Below are positions 12,116 to 23,789 of a stretch of DNA of 64,000 nt, one piece after another. The DNA is taken from NCBI GenBank assembly GCA_023213395.1, contig CM041465.1:81103741-81167740 (forward strand), written 5' to 3'. The notes under the pieces are model-generated. The model ran no database searches and was not told the DNA's origin. It saw nothing but the letters and a program-made list of their open reading frames with translations. This stretch comes from Cycas panzhihuaensis (taxonomy: Eukaryota; Cycadophyta). The translations under genes were made by a program, and so were the position numbers. Position 1 is the first letter of the stretch, and each line of letters starts with the position of its first letter.

Positions 12116-12410
12116 CAATTCATTATTTCTTCAAAGAATACTTTACCCATAAAGTATTTATAATTTAATTACTTGAAAGCTTAGAGTATATATGTCCTTG
12201 TGCATATATCTTCGATCCCCTACCTACTAGGGCTTCAATATCATAGGCTTTAAATTCTCTATTATCTCATCATCTCAAATTAAAACATATATATCCTCTT
12301 CTTATTTATGATATTACTTTATTTGGAATTATTTATATAGGTGGCTCTCTCATCAATTGATCCTCAAATTTACATGCTCTAGGGTCATGCATCCTGGTTG
12401 TATATTGTAT
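12116..12410 (-). other. Internal sequence of D next to its 3' LTR, cut by the LINE
   Basis: Non-coding, AT-rich. It continues at 17103 after the LINE is removed. No clear polypurine tract beyond a GAAGAAATAATGAATTG stretch (minus strand) against the LTR. Confidence 0.5.
12394..12410. repeat. Target-site duplication of the LINE, 3' side (17 bp)
   Basis: CTGGTTGTATATTGTAT, repeated at 17086-17102 as CTGGTTGCATATTGCAT. The two differences are both C versus T. Long duplications of this size are typical of target-primed LINE insertion. Confidence 0.9.
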
Positions 12411-12579
12411 ATATATATATTTGATATGGTTTAAAATAAATGTGGGGATTAAAAGGAGACCCCAACCCATATACAGAGTCTGCTAGAGTGGCTACAAAAA
12501 TTTACTGTGATAAGCTCACGGTCTAGCTAACCATAATATGCAATATCATCTAGAACTAGAGCACCACAGATCCAATCTA

Positions 12580-15500
12580 ATTAGACCCACAATTTCCTTA
12601 GGAATATCAACCCTCCAGAGCTCAGATCTTCTATGCTAAATCCCCATTTAGTAAGTTGATCATCGATCCTATTTCCATCCCTATAGGTATGGTTCATCTA
12701 GATATTGTTTATCCCACTTAGCATAATCTTTGCATCTTCAATCATCACCTAGCGCTTCCAGCTAGGCTTTGCTTCCCCTCTAAGAAAATTAATCATAATC
12801 TTTGAATCCCCATCCACTATAATTCTCAGACTCCCCAAGCTAAATACCAAGTCCACAACTCTATGTATAGCTTAGATTTTTGCCTTATGATTGGTCTGGA
12901 TGCTGTAATATTTAGTAAAGGACCAAAAAATCTTCCCTTCAATGTCTCTGCAAACCCCTCCCCCCAGCTTCCCCAAGGTTACTTTTTGACGCACCATAAA
13001 AATTTATCTTAAGTTATCAGGTGGGGGAGGGCTCCAGTTGCCGTGTATTGCCTCCTTCAAATTCATATTGATATTTTCAATGCCCGAATTTACTAGGATT
13101 TTCCTGTCCTCAAGGGACATAAAGGCCTCTTCTTTAACTTTCAAAGTCTCTTTCAAAGTTGCCATAATAATCCTAAAAGGATTGGATTCACTCATTATTT
13201 TATCCTAAAAGATGTTCCTATTTCTTTCTTTCCATATATTCTACAAAAGCGTGGGGAGGGACAATAACCACAAGGAGCGCAGCATCATGCACTTGAAGGG
13301 GCACTCCCAAGCCTTAGTAAGGTTCTTGACTGTTCTAGGGAGAACCCAAGAAACCCCAAAAGAATTCCATAAGATCGCCCACACCTCCTTGGAATAGGGG
13401 CAATGCAAAAGCATATGATCTAAGGTCTCCTCCTCCCATAAATATAAAGTGCATCTATTAGCCAGTTGGAAACCCCTCTTCCTGAGGTTCTCTAATATTA
13501 AAATATTATTCTTAAGATAGAGCCACCAAAAGATGGCTATCTTAGGAAGGAGTCCTAGCTTCCACACTCCACCGAGGAGCTTATTTTCAGTTATACCTTT
13601 TTCCATCATTAGGAAAGGATAACCAGCTTTAACTATGTATGTTCTAGAGGGCGAACTAGGCTAGACCATGGTGTCACCTTTAGGGAATCTAGGAATATAA
13701 ATATCATTTAACTCCTTCTTTAGTTTGTCAATATACTGCTCAGCCTCCTCAGTGTAGGACAGATCTTCAAAGCTCTTTCATTTCTTCTCGCCCTCCCTAC
13801 TCTCCCAATAGGCTATAACCTTCTTTCCATAATGGATTTCACTAACCTACTAAAGAGGGGAAGGGCTGGCCTCTTGTTTAGCTAAGATTGAGTGTGCTAA
13901 TTGTCATCCTAGAAATTGATAGTTTTTCCATCCCTTAGGCTCCATTGAACCCCCTTCACTAGCATTTTCTTTGCATACACTGAAATCCTCTAGATGGCTG
14001 ACCCTTGAATCCTAAGACTAGTGTTTAGATACTAGTTATCCTTAAGGTATCTGCCAGCCATGATCTTGCACCAAATCCTGTTTTCCTTGATAGTAAGACA
14101 CCACACCAGGTTAGCTACTAGTGCTTTGTTAAAACAAGCTGGGTCCTTAACATTTAGGCCCCCTGCCCATTTAGGGAAGCATGCTTTCTCCTAAGATACT
14201 AGATGAATTCTCTCCCTGTCCTCAACCCCAGACCATAGAAATATTTTCTAAATAGATTCAAGGGTGCTTATGACCTTCCTAAGGCACCTGAATAAGGACA
14301 TCATATAGGTAGGGATGCTCTGTAGCAAAGCCACTAACAATTGAAGTTTCCTTGCTTGGCTTAGTAGATCCCCTTTCTAGCCAGTTAACTTCCTTTGGAT
14401 CCTACTGATGATTGGGTTTTAAAGGACCTTCTCCATTTTGCCATAAAATAAGGGCATCCCTAGGTATAGAGTAGGAAACAACTTGATCTACATTTCTAGG
14501 ACCTTGCTTATGGCCCTTTCAGTCTTTTCTAGAGTATTCAGAAAAAAGATGTTACTCTTATGCAGGTTTATCTTTTGATTCATTACAGCCTCTAGTCTTT
14601 CTAATTGATTTTTTAATGTTCTAGCTTCCTTTATAGCTACCTTACATAGCATAATGTTGTCATCCACAAAGTGATGATGAACAATATTATCTAGCCCCGG
14701 CATGATTTTTAGGCCCTCAATCTTTCCAGATGACCTAGCTTCCTCTAAGGACCTTCTAATGAGCTTAGCCAAAATAATGAATATATAAGGAGCCAAGGGG
14801 TCCTCTTGTCTTAAGCCTTTGTACCCTAGGAAAAAAGCTAAAGAGGAACCATTTATGATCATAGAAAATCTAGGATTTGAGATGCAACTCTTGATCCAAG
14901 ATATCTAATGATCTTTGAATCTAAATGATCTAATACAGTGTAACAAACATCCCCATGAGACTCTGTCATAGGCTTTTGACAAGCCAATCTTAACAAACAT
15001 CCCAAGGTCTTTCCTTTGGATTGTCAAATGGACAGTTTCATAAACTGTGATTATCCCATCTAGGATTTGTCTACCCTTCATGAACCCATTCCAATTCTAG
15101 TCTATTATCATTGGGAGAAAATCTTTTAGCCTGTTCACAAGGATCCTTGCTAAGATCTTATATTTACATTGCATAGACTGATAGGCCTATAATCTTCAAT
15201 TCTCCTAGTATCTTCTTTCTTCAGAATCAGGACCAGGAATGTGGCTTGCCATTCTCTATGGATCCTCCTATTCACATGGAATTCTTTGACAGCTTCATAA
15301 AGGTTGTCCTTTACGATGTCCCAATATTCTTGATAAAAGTTGGGAGGGAACCCATCTGACCTAGGGGATTTTTCCTTCTTCATTCTAAAAACAACATTCC
15401 TCACCTCTTCCAATGAGAAGAGATCTTCTAAAACTCTATTTATATCACTTCTGACTAGGTTTAGAATCAAAGTTAGAACCTCTCTTTTGATTATTTTATC

Positions 15501-16745
15501 AACACAGCCTGGTTCCTTATAGAGTTCCAAAAAGTACTCCACAGTAACTTCCTTAATGGCCTCTTGATATGATATTGTCTCCCCATAATTGTTAATCAAA
15601 GATTTAATCTGATTACTGGCTCTATGTTTTATGATTGTCATATGGAAGAATTTTGTATTTCTATTTCCCTCAGCATGCCACAAAGCTCTCAACTTTTATT
15701 TCTAGAAGATTTCCTCCTTCGACAGAACACCCTCAAGTTTAGATAGAAGCCTCCTTTCTTCTTGATGTAGAGGGATGGATCTCCCTTACTCTTGAATTTA
15801 CTCCTCTAGAGATTTTAACTACTCCAGGGTTTAATCCTTCTTTATGAATATATCTCTATGGATGTTCTTGTTTTAGACCTTAATCTCGTGCTTCACCCAA
15901 TTTAGTTTCTTTGAGAACCTCCACATCACGCACCCATCCACAGAGGTCTTCCACCATTCCTCCATCAACTCTCAGAGGCCCGGGTCCTTTGTCCATATAA
16001 GCTCAAACCATAAAGAGGGGCTCATTCGACCTTTGTTCTCATCAAATCCCAGTAATAGCAAGGCATGATCTGACACGGTCTTCGATAGGGCTTCCAGACT
16101 GATATTACTATGCTAGCTAGCCTAGGCATAGTTAACGACAACAATATCCAATATGAACTAGATGTGATTAGATCTCAGTCTATTATTAGACCATATGAAT
16201 CTATTCCCCCTTAGAGGAATATCCATTATCCTAGCTTTCTACATAAAGTCCCCCAAGTCCTCCATGCTTCTTGTCCACTCTACATGGCCCCCTTTCTTCT
16301 TATAAGGAGAAAGGGCTATGTTGAAGTTGCCAGTAATCACCTAGGGGCTCGCCCACTGCTTTTGGGCCTTTAGAATCCTATTCCATAGTCACTTCCTCCT
16401 ATCCTGTGTCAAGGGGGCCTATACATTAGTGATAAGCCACTTGCGATTAGAGTTTATACTTATCATCCAATAAGATATAAAGTGGTCCTCAGTGATATAC
16501 TCCTCATTAGCCCAACTTCTAGGGTTCCACATGGTACTCAGCCTGCCAAACCCTCTAATCCCATCTAGGGTGATCCACTCAGCTCCTTTCCATATTTTAT
16601 TCTTAACCATAGCTCTGTTCTCAACTAGCAGTTTCATTTCCTAAATCATCAAAATATCTAACTTCATTATACTCTGTAAGTCTTCGATCATTCTATATTT
16701 AGATGGGACATTAATACCACGTATATTCCAGGAGGCAATCTTCAT
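12580..16745 (-). pseudogene. LINE ORF2: endonuclease-RT-zinc domain-RNase H, broken
   Basis: Starts at the minus-strand ATG at 16743-16745, with KIASWNIRGIN, the standard opening of the plant L1 endonuclease; its next recognisable part is 16419-16637. RT spans about 15700-14450: the RPISLCNV block lies at 15150-15180, L-R-Q-x-DPL-x-P-Y-x-F-I near 14815, and FVDDN (canonical F-A-D-D) near 14665. The zinc-binding RT tail (13241-13609) is the longest open part, with PKIAIFWW, NRCTLYLW and ETLDHMLLHCP. RNase H follows (about 13030-12600) with NF-x-GASK-x-N. The enzyme would nick DNA and copy its own RNA at the nick. At least a dozen stops and frame changes; dead. Confidence 0.9.
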
Positions 16746-17085
16746 AATTACTACCCGCCCCTCTAGGGCCTTCCTTATTTCTTACTCCTTCTTTTAGACC
16801 CCTATGATTGGCCTCCATCCTTAAGGCTTCGTTGTGTACCCTGATCTATTTGAAACGCTGCCTCTCTCACCCACAACACCTTAGATGATGGCCTTCTATG
16901 CCTTTTCTCACTGTGAACATTAGGACCTTTAGTAGGGTCTAGCTCCTTAGCTCCTTCCTATCCCTAACTCCTTTGTCTCTTATCTTCCAAACCTTCTCCA
17001 TCTCCCCCTCTGGTGAGAGGCTTCCTTCCTTATCATTTCCTTATTGGATATATACATTTTGAAGTCCAATAGCATCTATGGGGGT
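16746..17085 (-). pseudogene. Remnant of LINE ORF1 C-terminus
   Basis: 340 bp upstream of ORF2, reading a basic, Arg/Lys/Glu-rich frame with stops. In plant L1s ORF1 is a nucleic-acid-binding protein; only its end remains because the copy was truncated on insertion. Assigned by position, with no diagnostic motif. Confidence 0.4.
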
Positions 17086-17102
17086 CTGGTTGCATATTGC
17101 AT
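17086..17102. repeat. Target-site duplication of the LINE, 5' side (17 bp)
   Basis: CTGGTTGCATATTGCAT; partner at 12394-12410. Confidence 0.9.
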
Positions 17103-17809
17103 TGACTTGTAGTTATCCTTAAGAAAACATTGAGAGATTACAAGGAAAAGGTAAAGAATATAGAAAATATATTAGGAAGGCAGATTTTATAAATAAGGGG
17201 TAGGAATGTAAAGGTAGGATTGCATGTAAGGAATATAGAATGTAAGGGCTAAATTATATAAGGGGAGGTATATACAAGTATATATTAAGGATAAGGAATT
17301 AAAATACATAAGACATAGAGGATATAGATTAGTTATTTTATGGGAAATACTAGGGAGAAGCATACATGGGGAGTTAAATGGGGTATGCAATATATGAAGG
17401 ATAAGTTCGATAAGAGATTAAAAAAATAGATTTGTGGGTGATAAAGATGTCATTATATATAATAAAGGTTAAATAAATCTAGATCTACTACTGAATTTGG
17501 TATTTGATTAGGATAAGGAAAATAAGTAGAGAATAAGGATTAGACATTTCTTATGAGAAAAGTATTTTAATAATGGTATGTGAAGATTATTTATAGAGTA
17601 ATTCAAAGGATTAGGGGGGAATAATATAGGGTATTGAGAAGGTTGATGGTAATGAGGATTGAGGTGTAGATAAAAAAAAAAAGGTAATGCTTTATAAAGG
17701 GATTGTATAATAATAAAATTAAAGGTTAAAACCAGTTAAGAGGGGGTCATAAGATGAGGAATATAGGGGTGATAATAAAGAGACTTCTTAGGGAATAGGA
17801 TATGAAAGG
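17103..17809 (-). other. Internal non-coding part of D between LINE and element C
   Basis: 700 bp, A/G-rich on the plus strand, with no motif. It joins 51163 when C is removed. A 67-codon minus-strand frame here is low complexity (Tyr, Leu, Pro, Ile) and not supported. Confidence 0.45.
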
Positions 17810-17814
17810 GTATC
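17810..17814. repeat. Target-site duplication of element C, left copy (GTATC)
   Basis: Exact match to 51158-51162. It ties the two outer ends of C together across 33 kb. Confidence 0.88.
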
Positions 17815-20439
17815 TAGAATCACACCTTTAGGGGGATCACTAAATTTTGGAGAAATCATGCCAACACAAGTGACAATTTCGTGGTCAAGGGATCTACAAG
17901 AGCGAGAGAGAGAGATTACCTACAAAGGGTATTCATGTGTTAGAATGTAGGTTTAAGAACTTGCAAATGGCACACAAACTCTCTTCCATGTAATGCCTCC
18001 TTGATTCAGAGTTGGGGCGAAAGAGGAATCTCCCCGGTTGACTGGGTAACCTCTACAAGGGCCCTCATATCTTGGATGTCTAAGGAAGGGAGGTAAAGGT
18101 GATGGCATACCTCTTCTTGTGAAGAGGGGAATGGGTGAAACAAGCCCTAATAGAAAGTAGAAAAGACTCACGTCTAGGCTTAGGATGGCTAGAAGCATGA
18201 GTAAATGAAGGAGGAGTTGGGTTAATGAACTAAGTTTGAGTTAAAAGGCAAAGCCAAAGGAGGATTTTCTAATAGTAAGGAAGGATGACCTTGAGAGGAG
18301 GTATTCTGAAGGCACCACACCTAAAATGGGGTTAGGCGTGGGAGACAAATAAAGTATGTTATTCCTACATTTACTGCCATTATGTAGTAGGGTAATGTGG
18401 GGTGTAGGTTATCATTATTTATGTTTGTTTCTTATAAATATAATAAATGAACTTAAAAAAAAAATAATGCACTCTCTTTCTCTTTCTTAAGTGTTAGCCT
18501 CACTCTCTTTATCCTTGATGATCAAGGGAAGAAAAAGGGCAAGCAAACCGCTAAGGAAAATAGAATGAATGAGAGATGTAACCCTACCTAATGGTATGCA
18601 AATAGGAAATGATGTGCCAATGGATGAGTGCATAACCCACCTTTACTAAACCCTAGTGTGAATGAGGGTTTAGGTGAAGGGGGAACACAAGTGAGTGTGT
18701 GACCAAAAGAAGTGGCATCTATTAGTGTGAGTTAGTTAGTTCTTGGTATGTAATCTAAATGAAACAGGCAATAGCAACTAATAGAATGCAAATAGTACAA
18801 TCCTTTCATCTTTCTTTTCATTTGTAGGGTATAAAAGAGAGGGGAGAGAGAGGTGAGAGTAGGAAAAAAAAAGTAAGAGAATATACCCAGGAACCAAACG
18901 GTTGGTGTAGCATCTTCCTTACTTCTTTCACGATCCAACCTCTCCTCCTCGGCGTGCCTTAATGTGAGGGGCATACTAAAAGGGGCATTGACAAGAGGGG
19001 GGCTTCCTTACCTTCCCCCAAAACTTAAATGTAAAAGAAATCAAAAGAAAGGATAAATACTTCTATAGATTTTTGAAGCACAAAATAACAAGGAAAGGAG
19101 GTCATACCTACAATAGAGACCTCTGTTTGCTCCAAAGCACGAGAAACCTACATAACACAAGTTTGCCCTTTCCCAAGGGGCACTAGATACATATAGAAGA
19201 AAGCACATGCAAGGAAATGTATATGTATGTGTATATCTCCTTTTAGAAAAGGAAAAGGATAAAATGATAAGCTTACCAAATATCTATCAAATGGTAAAAA
19301 TATATGATGTTAATATTATTCTTGCTTTATATGTAAACAAGTTATATGGGAAATAGGGGATAGAAAGGGAAGAATACGAATAGCTATCCCTCCTAACTAA
19401 ATGCTCCATACGTTTCCCAAGCACCCAAGCTAATAGCTAAGAGGACCAAGGCTACTCAATAATAGGTCTAAGACAGACTTTTGCAAGTGAAGAAAATGGG
19501 AGCAAGAAAACTGTAAATGTCGCAAAAGTTACAAGCATAACTTTTCCAAGTTTATGCAAGAACAAGCCTTAAAGTGGAAAGGGTGTGGAACAAGAGATAA
19601 AAAACAAGCTATATATGATCTTTAGTGGCTGGTTGTAGGCATAGCATAATGATGCCTATGTTGTAATTAGAAAAATTTTCCACCTCAATAGTTTCCCAGG
19701 TAAATAAGGAAGGTATCAAGGAGGGAAAGGGAAGGAGAGAAGAGGGTTGCCCTTGAGGAGAAGGCGTGTGGGTGCAGAACCTTTCCTAAGACTTGTTTCA
19801 CTCTCCTGTGAACCTCTTTCCCTACTATCACCTTGAGAAGACCAAAAAAGAACTTGTGGGAGGAAGTATACAAGCAAGAAAGAAGGAGGGATTACCTCCT
19901 GATACAACAAAAAAGAAGGGAATAGACTTTTCACATAAAGAGACTAATAGAGGAATGTTTATGCTATAAAAGGAACAAGAAAAAATAGATCTTAGAGTAC
20001 CTCGTAAGGGTAGAACTGTGGCAGATCTACTAGGCAAACTATATGACAAAGAGAGATTCCTTAGGGGGTTGCTAGAAAACCCCTTCAATATAGTAGAAAA
20101 GGAGTGAAACTCAAGATAAAGATGAAGCCTAGAGCTTAGTGGGATGCTTTGAGCATGACTCTGCCTTAGCCATCACTACTACAGATCTGCAGTGTACGCT
20201 TCCTGAGCTGTAAGAGCTGGTAGCTAAAAGGTGGAGTGAGTACAACTAAGTTAAGACCTATTTCAGAGCTTGTGGAGAAGAGAGGAGAGAAAAATGAGTG
20301 AGAAGAGGGAGAAATGAAGTGAATTTTAGGATTTTAGACCCAACCCTATCCCAACGAGCAATTAGGGTTTGCCTTAGGCAGGAAATAATCTACTGCCATG
20401 TGGTAATTTTCCATTTAATACCAAATTACCATGGCCAGA
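17815..20439 (-). repeat. 3' LTR of element C, outer (3') part
   Basis: 2625 bp matching 47934 to about 50537 (5' LTR of C) along its length. On the plus strand it starts TAGAATCACACC where the partner has TGGAATTGCACC. It stops at the insertion point of B (CCAGA at 20435-20439). Frames in it, for example 17953-18198 and 18732-18974, have many differences from the partner and are not taken as genes. Confidence 0.9.
20435..20439. repeat. Target-site duplication of element B, left copy (CCAGA)
   Basis: Precedes the TGTTTCC start of B. The right copy at 38429-38433 is CTAGA (one transition). The untouched partner LTR of C reads CTAGATAAAA at the same place (about 50537), confirming the insertion site. 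Confidence 0.8.
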
Positions 20440-23400
20440 TGTTTCCCAGCTACTGGGAATGGGTATGGATGAGTCAACTCAGGTAGGTAGAGGTACGTTT
20501 CTATCCTTTGCCTTGGTCAAATATAAAAAGGTAAGTTGAAGTGTCTCTTTGTTTTTATTGCATGATTGACTGGTTCATTTACATAGCCATTATACATCTA
20601 TTGCTTGATCATGCTACATGATATCATTTCAACCTATGACGATCTAGGGATATGGATCCCATGGCACTCCACAACCCTCCTCCACATCTCCATATTATCC
20701 CAAGTACTAATCAGCCCTTGTGGCCTAATCACCATCCCATTGACATGCCTCAACCTCTGGCACCTTACTTAGGCATGGTGGGCATTTCCTCATTTGCTTA
20801 GCAACTTTTTAGGAGATTCTTGCCTTTGGTACTCCACCTAGCATAGGTCTCTTTGATCCCTTGACTATCTCCTACCACCTGGACAAAGTGTCATGTCCTT
20901 TAGGCCTGAAGCATCCCTTTTTTCTTGAGCTTCCAGACTTCCTTTTGTTGTTTCTCTATCGTACCATGATAAAGATCGTAATACCATCGTAAACATCACA
21001 GTACCATGAAGTTTATTGCAGGGTGGCTATCATTATTTACTTTTTAAAGTCTGTCGTGGATAATTTTGCATTTATTACAAAATTTCCATATGGTAGAGAC
21101 ATATTCCTAGCCTAAGTTGAACCCTAATTGCTCGATTAAGCTAGGGTTAGGTTTAAAACCTAGAAAAGCCCTTATTTTTTCCTCTTCCACTAAAAAAAAC
21201 TCTCTCTCTCACTCATTCTTTACAGCTTCCTGTAGAAATGGCCTACACATAGCTGACACATCAACCTTCCAACCTGAGATTAGCCCCCTATGGCTCTAGA
21301 TCTATAGTAGAAGGCCTACAATAAGGCTGCCCTAAGAAAGGGCATAGTACAAGCTTGCCACCAAGCACATATATCCCTCTTTAGTCTAGTCTCATCTTCA
21401 AATTGTAGCTTCCATAGTGTTTCACCTATAATTCCTATAGGGCTGGCCTTCTTTCCTCTTTTCTCAAGTAGATCTGCCCTTAATCTACCTATAGCAGGTA
21501 TTCCTTCCCCTTTATTTTATTTTTCTTCCTTCAAATTGTTAGAAAGTGGTTTGAATATCTTAAATAACACCCATTTCTTCTAACTTTCTTGTTGCACATA
21601 GGAGGTAAACCCTCTTTTTCTTGACTATTCATCATTCCTTCCAACTCTTCTCTAGTTTCTCCAAGGAGGCAGTGAGGAAGAGGTCACAAAGGGAAAGTGA
21701 AAGGTATAAAGGTAGGTTCTGTTCCCAGCAAGCCTTCTCCTCAAGGGCAGCCCCCTTCCCCCCCTTTCTCTTTCTTCTTCGTGCTTCCCTTGGGTTTCCA
21801 AAGGGCTTCTAGAAGAGGGGTCACCACTAGTAGCAGTATATAAAGCCTATTGCTGCACTTGGTCTCAGCTTTGCAGGCCTTACATGAGAAAGAATCGCAT
21901 CCTCAAATCAAACCCTACCCATCATTTGGTGTTAGGTTAGTTAGAGGTTGCAAAAGTTGCACTTTGTAACTTTTGTAACATTGACAACATTTATAGCTTT
22001 GCATTAACCTATCACTCATACATCAAGGTTTTGTTAGACAATCCTTGCCTGCTATATTTATGCTTGGGTAGTGTGAAGAGTTGTAGTCTTAGAGGTTTAG
22101 ACAATCTAAGGCTAACCGCCCCCATCCTCCTTCTTGTATTTTTTGCATGAAAGGAAGTTGAAAGTTGGTTTTAGATGCAAAAGTCTATTTTGGTTAAGAT
22201 AACTTGCATTCTGTTATTTTATATATTGCATATATATATACACATTATGTCCTAGCAACCCTATGGGAAGGGTGAATATTACTTGGTTCTAGATTCCCCT
22301 TTCGCCATGCATGGAGAAGGAGAAAGATGCTTCCACCCAGGTACATCCTTGTCTTCCTTCTTGGTATTTCACTTGAGTCTTTTTCATAGCTTTCTCTTCC
22401 TTTTTTCTTTCTATTTTTTCCTTTCAATTTAAGGAAGCTAAGGAAGCCCCCCTATCCTCATTCACCAGCATCACCACATCACGCTGTCCACATTTAGGAA
22501 TAGTAATAGGAAGGTGAATGTGACAAAGGGGATAATGCTCCTCCAACTACACCGTTTTTTGTGTATGCTCCTCACTCCCTTTTTGTCCTACTCCTCTTGC
22601 TTTGTTTTGTTCATCCACATGCATTACATATGAAGGAAAAGGGAAAAGAAAGAGAACTTGCATACATTACCTACACACATTTAGTTTGCTTACCTATTTA
22701 AAAAGTGCACTAGATAGGGGCCATACTCATTGCATACTTATTTGTTACACATTATTCTTAGCCTTGCATTCCTTGCATGCACCTTATATCACTTATGATT
22801 ACTTTGCTAGTTCCTCATCCTTTTTGCATTTGAAAATTAAGGAGAGCGAGGACATACATGAGTGGGTAAATGAGTGTTTTATTTTCTGTTTATAATTGTT
22901 CCTTTCCTTCTTCCCAGAAAGAACCCCTTCTTTGTACAAGAATACAACACCATATTGATAACCTCATTGTCACCCACATTGCATAGCCACCGGCATATAG
23001 AAGAGTTGAAACTCTCTCCACCATCGTTTCATGTCCTTAAGGTCATCTTAGGCATAGTGCCCTAAGGACAATCCTCCTTCAAGGCCACTTCCTTTTTTAA
23101 TCTTTGTTGTACTTATCGTAGCTAGGAAACCTTAGCACAACCTTTAGGTTAGTCACACACTCATAGATTGGTCATCTCGCCATTCTGCTTCAAGTGTGCA
23201 TCACCCTTGCTGCTTGCCTAGGCCCACTTCTTTTACACCCCATACTTTACATGAGGAGCCATCCCCTCGCTTATCTTCTCCTCCCTCCTTCAGCCATCCA
23301 AGGGTGGGAGGGCCCATCTTTCGAGGTTACTCGGGAGCCCCAGGATATCCCTCATGTCTTTCACCTCCCAACTGAGGTAGAGTTACTTTGAAGGGAGTTT

Positions 23401-23538
23401 GTGCGTAATTTACGTGTCTTGAACTTGCATTTCAATGCACAGATGCCTTTTGTGGGTGATCTCCTTAACTTTCCAGATAGATCTTTACTTTAGAACCTCT
23501 TCATTAGTTGACTCGATTTTAACCAAGTGTGGTTACTA
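20440..23538 (+). repeat. 5' LTR of element B, lacking its last 20 or so bases
   Basis: Begins TGTTTCCCAGCTACTGGG and aligns with 35321-38428. It ends GGTTACTA directly before the primer site, whereas the 3' LTR continues after GGTTACT with CCCCCAGAGGTACGATTCCA. The LTR therefore has a small deletion at its inner edge. A 97-codon frame (22602-22895) is open in both B LTRs (partner 37487-37780). A TATATATATACA stretch lies near 22230. Confidence 0.88.
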
Positions 23539-23539
23539 T

Positions 23540-23557
23540 TGGCGACCATATTGGGGA
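23540..23557 (+). other. Primer-binding site of element B (tRNA-Arg type)
   Basis: TGGCGACCATATTGGGGA, similar to the tRNA-Arg-type site known from Ogre elements (TGGCGACTC...TGGGGA). Element C has a diverged version at 47915-47932. Confidence 0.7.
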
Positions 23558-23789
23558 TCGCCAGTAAGGGATTAATCCTCTCTCCTTTCATGTTGGTCCT
23601 ACTACCTTCCTAGTAGCTCTTTTTGGTTTGTTGGGCAGCCCCCATTACTCACACCCCATTATACCTCTTGCTTCTTCTTCCAACCTACAAATGAAACTTG
23701 TATGCAACGATTCTCATGTCGCTTGTGAGGCCTCCCTCCTTTGTTGGAAGACCCTTCTTATCACTCCCTCCTTTCATCAGATTTTAATT

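Larger units (their letters stand above)
12411..17085 (-). mobile_element. L1-type LINE, 5'-truncated, inserted in element D
   Basis: 4.67 kb non-LTR retrotransposon on the minus strand between 17-bp direct repeats. Its 3' end (left) is only an A/T-rich tract (about 12411-12420), so the poly(A) tail has decayed or shortened. From 5' to 3' it has the tail of ORF1, an APE-type endonuclease, reverse transcriptase, the zinc-binding RT tail domain and an RNase H domain. The last is present in many plant L1 elements. It is cut at the 5' end within ORF1 and full of stops. Confidence 0.92.

Noticed and set aside
17815-23538. Large inverted repeat, first taken for a foldback or palindromic element
   Set aside because: Explained by B inserting head to head in the LTR of C; TSDs and the empty site fit.
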